DNA of 64,000 nt from Thioclava sp. GXIMD4216 (GTDB lineage Bacteria; Pseudomonadota; Alphaproteobacteria; Rhodobacterales; Rhodobacteraceae): contig NZ_CP149926.1 of the NCBI RefSeq assembly GCF_037949285.1, positions 468,501-532,500 of the forward strand, written 5' to 3'. Positions 63,901 to 64,000 of the stretch are shown here, one piece after another; position 1 is the stretch's first letter, and every line of letters begins with the position of its first letter. The notes below the pieces were generated by a model that worked only from the letters and a program-made list of their open reading frames with translations, did no database searches and was not told the DNA's origin. Position numbers and translations under genes: made by a program.

Positions 63901-64000
63901 CATGCCATCATAGCGCGCGGTTTCGGGGTCCTGCGCAACGCACAGCCCGCCGAATTCCTTGATGGCGCGCAAACCGGCGCTGCCATCGGCCCCCGTGCCG
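60967..64000 (-). CDS. CheB-CheR-PAS-HWE hybrid histidine kinase, N terminus outside window
   Basis: More than 1,000 residues of a large fusion protein are visible and the start is beyond the right edge. The edge shows the end of a CheB methylesterase domain (GTGADGSAGLRAIKEF). A complete CheR methyltransferase domain follows (LTRRIERRIRVLG, INVTRFFRDPEQF, WIPGCSSGEEAYSMAML), then a Glu/Ser-rich coiled coil, two PAS-like domains and an HWE kinase. In the kinase NHRVKNMFSIISGM carries the phosphorylated His, with LFHELATNAAKYG and the WNE segment after it. It ends inside the single-domain response regulator gene. Confidence 0.92.
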   Translation of the reverse strand, partial: GTGADGSAGLRAIKEFGGLCVAQDPETARYDGMPMSAKATGLVDFIRAPGRIIETISQFYSHSSLQLDDVQLGQSIEAMVPDICAVVRKTSGHDFALYKISTLTRRIERRIRVLGLSDALDYLRRLRVDANECDKLFRELLINVTRFFRDPEQFEALRQRVIEPLVQESTRDEIRVWIPGCSSGEEAYSMAMLFHDAQQRVGHHQQLQIFATDIDEQMLRIARQGTYPQAALADIPEPFRDLYTVGRDGKFQIVSHLRDRVRFSLHSVVRDPPFSNIDLLSCRNLLIYFGDKLQAEVMPIFHFALRPGGTLFLGPSETVGQYDKHFIPTAASARIFTRDDSRSSYPLLIKGQADQQQTSRIQLGEKDDSPNMPRTSTTEAEARLLNAYANPAMVVDRSGKILKTSGKLSKYLDIDLLDTHVRHAQSVARPGLKEAISAAIRHVAETGRKSVNRDLSAHSEFGVQKLELLAEPLPDRSILLVFRDAARFTPIEDHDFDEVEPSDSHVQSLEEELRATRARLHTTVEELETANEELKSSNEEMMSMNEELQSTNEELSTVNDELKNKIEELSVANADLQNFFASTALPLIVVDQRLHIRNYTESILTLYPFRHGDRGRPLTDVTSYLNENTEIFEATRQVIARQQVQQLTITQRESDKTWSLVINPYRIRSGEIDGATLVFTDISQALTLEQELAREGERLKLALEVAGLGVWEYDRRANTLDMDARCRSLFRLDENDDLSKPRTLLRHVLRDDREILRDGLRQMAGPEGNMDIAIRLDTKDLSPPTLKIVGRRLSHDALGRRVGVIFDVTDAQEAMQIRETMLREMNHRVKNMFSIISGMTRIAGRKAGSVKELTTELEQRIAALARSHSLTQSGDTGRGLMLREVVKVALEPYEKQAEIRIDGPEVYVQTKEINALSLLFHELATNAAKYGVLGPTEGTLQVSWTVAPKNKLILEWNELYSNRVIPGESTIGSGFGSTLIKLSAAQLHGDIEVETSEEKRTTRLSYGLSD

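Overview
The window is chromosomal core DNA from a member of the Rhodobacterales (Alphaproteobacteria). The evidence is the ori-proximal order parA-rsmG-mnmG-mnmE-rho-hemJ-[oriC]-maf-aroE-coaE-dnaQ, a CcrM-type GANTC DNA methyltransferase, alphaproteobacterial EcfG-type promoters, a CtrA-type box, and several small families typical of the order (DUF6525, DUF3618). I cannot name a genus. Counting single lines by eye gives roughly 65-70% GC over rho and most later genes, and about 47% over rsmG-mnmG-mnmE.

Layout. 1-6.7 kb: replication/segregation neighbourhood, with the start of parA, two perfect parS sites (in rsmG and at the mnmG start), the tRNA-wobble genes mnmG/mnmE, rho, hemJ, and a 0.4-kb intergenic region that looks like oriC. 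6.7-12.1 kb: maf-aroE-coaE-dnaQ, overlapping by 4-8 bases, then nadA-nadB. 12.1-18.9 kb (minus strand): a DUF6525 gene, then rsfS-rlmH-methyltransferase-gpmI-envC-like-ctpA-rppH, joining ribosome maturation, glycolysis and cell-wall remodelling. 19-24.7 kb: a chemoreceptor, a two-gene carboxynorspermidine (polyamine) operon, a membrane-anchored winged-helix protein and a small exported protein. 24.9-33.8 kb: an exported protein, rnhB, ccrM, a MarR regulator, grxC, comF, a methyltransferase, otsB-otsA, hemH and a CAP-domain lipoprotein. 33.9-41 kb: an L,D-transpeptidase, an RNA methyltransferase, an ABC exporter, cca-Nudix-hslO and a second Nudix gene.

41.1-48.9 kb: a complete type I secretion locus with a 968-residue BapA/LapA-like Ig-repeat adhesin followed by its TolC-like, ABC and HlyD-like partners, preceded by a perfect CtrA-type box. 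48.9-50.7 kb: a divergent pair, a receiver-PP2C phosphatase and an Hpt phosphotransfer protein. 50.7-55.4 kb: ilvA, an orphan low-GC membrane protein, argG-mogA and queC. 55.5-58.5 kb: an envelope-stress cluster (AI-2E family protein, DUF3618, holin-like, DUF1328), with four matches to GGAAC-N16/17-CGTT in its intergenic regions. A fifth match precedes otsBA. 58.8-64 kb: a BCCT transporter, a single-domain response regulator and the 3' part of a CheB-CheR-PAS-HWE histidine kinase.

The most interesting material is regulatory. It includes the oriC/parS architecture, the EcfG-type promoters linking trehalose synthesis to the envelope-stress cluster, the CtrA box before the adhesin operon, a perfect DnaA box before ccrM, an RpoH-like promoter before hslO, and a perfect 18-bp inverted repeat that would hide the ribosome binding site of the DUF6525 gene. 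I saw no tRNA, rRNA, CRISPR array, insertion sequence or prophage. All motif scans were done by eye.
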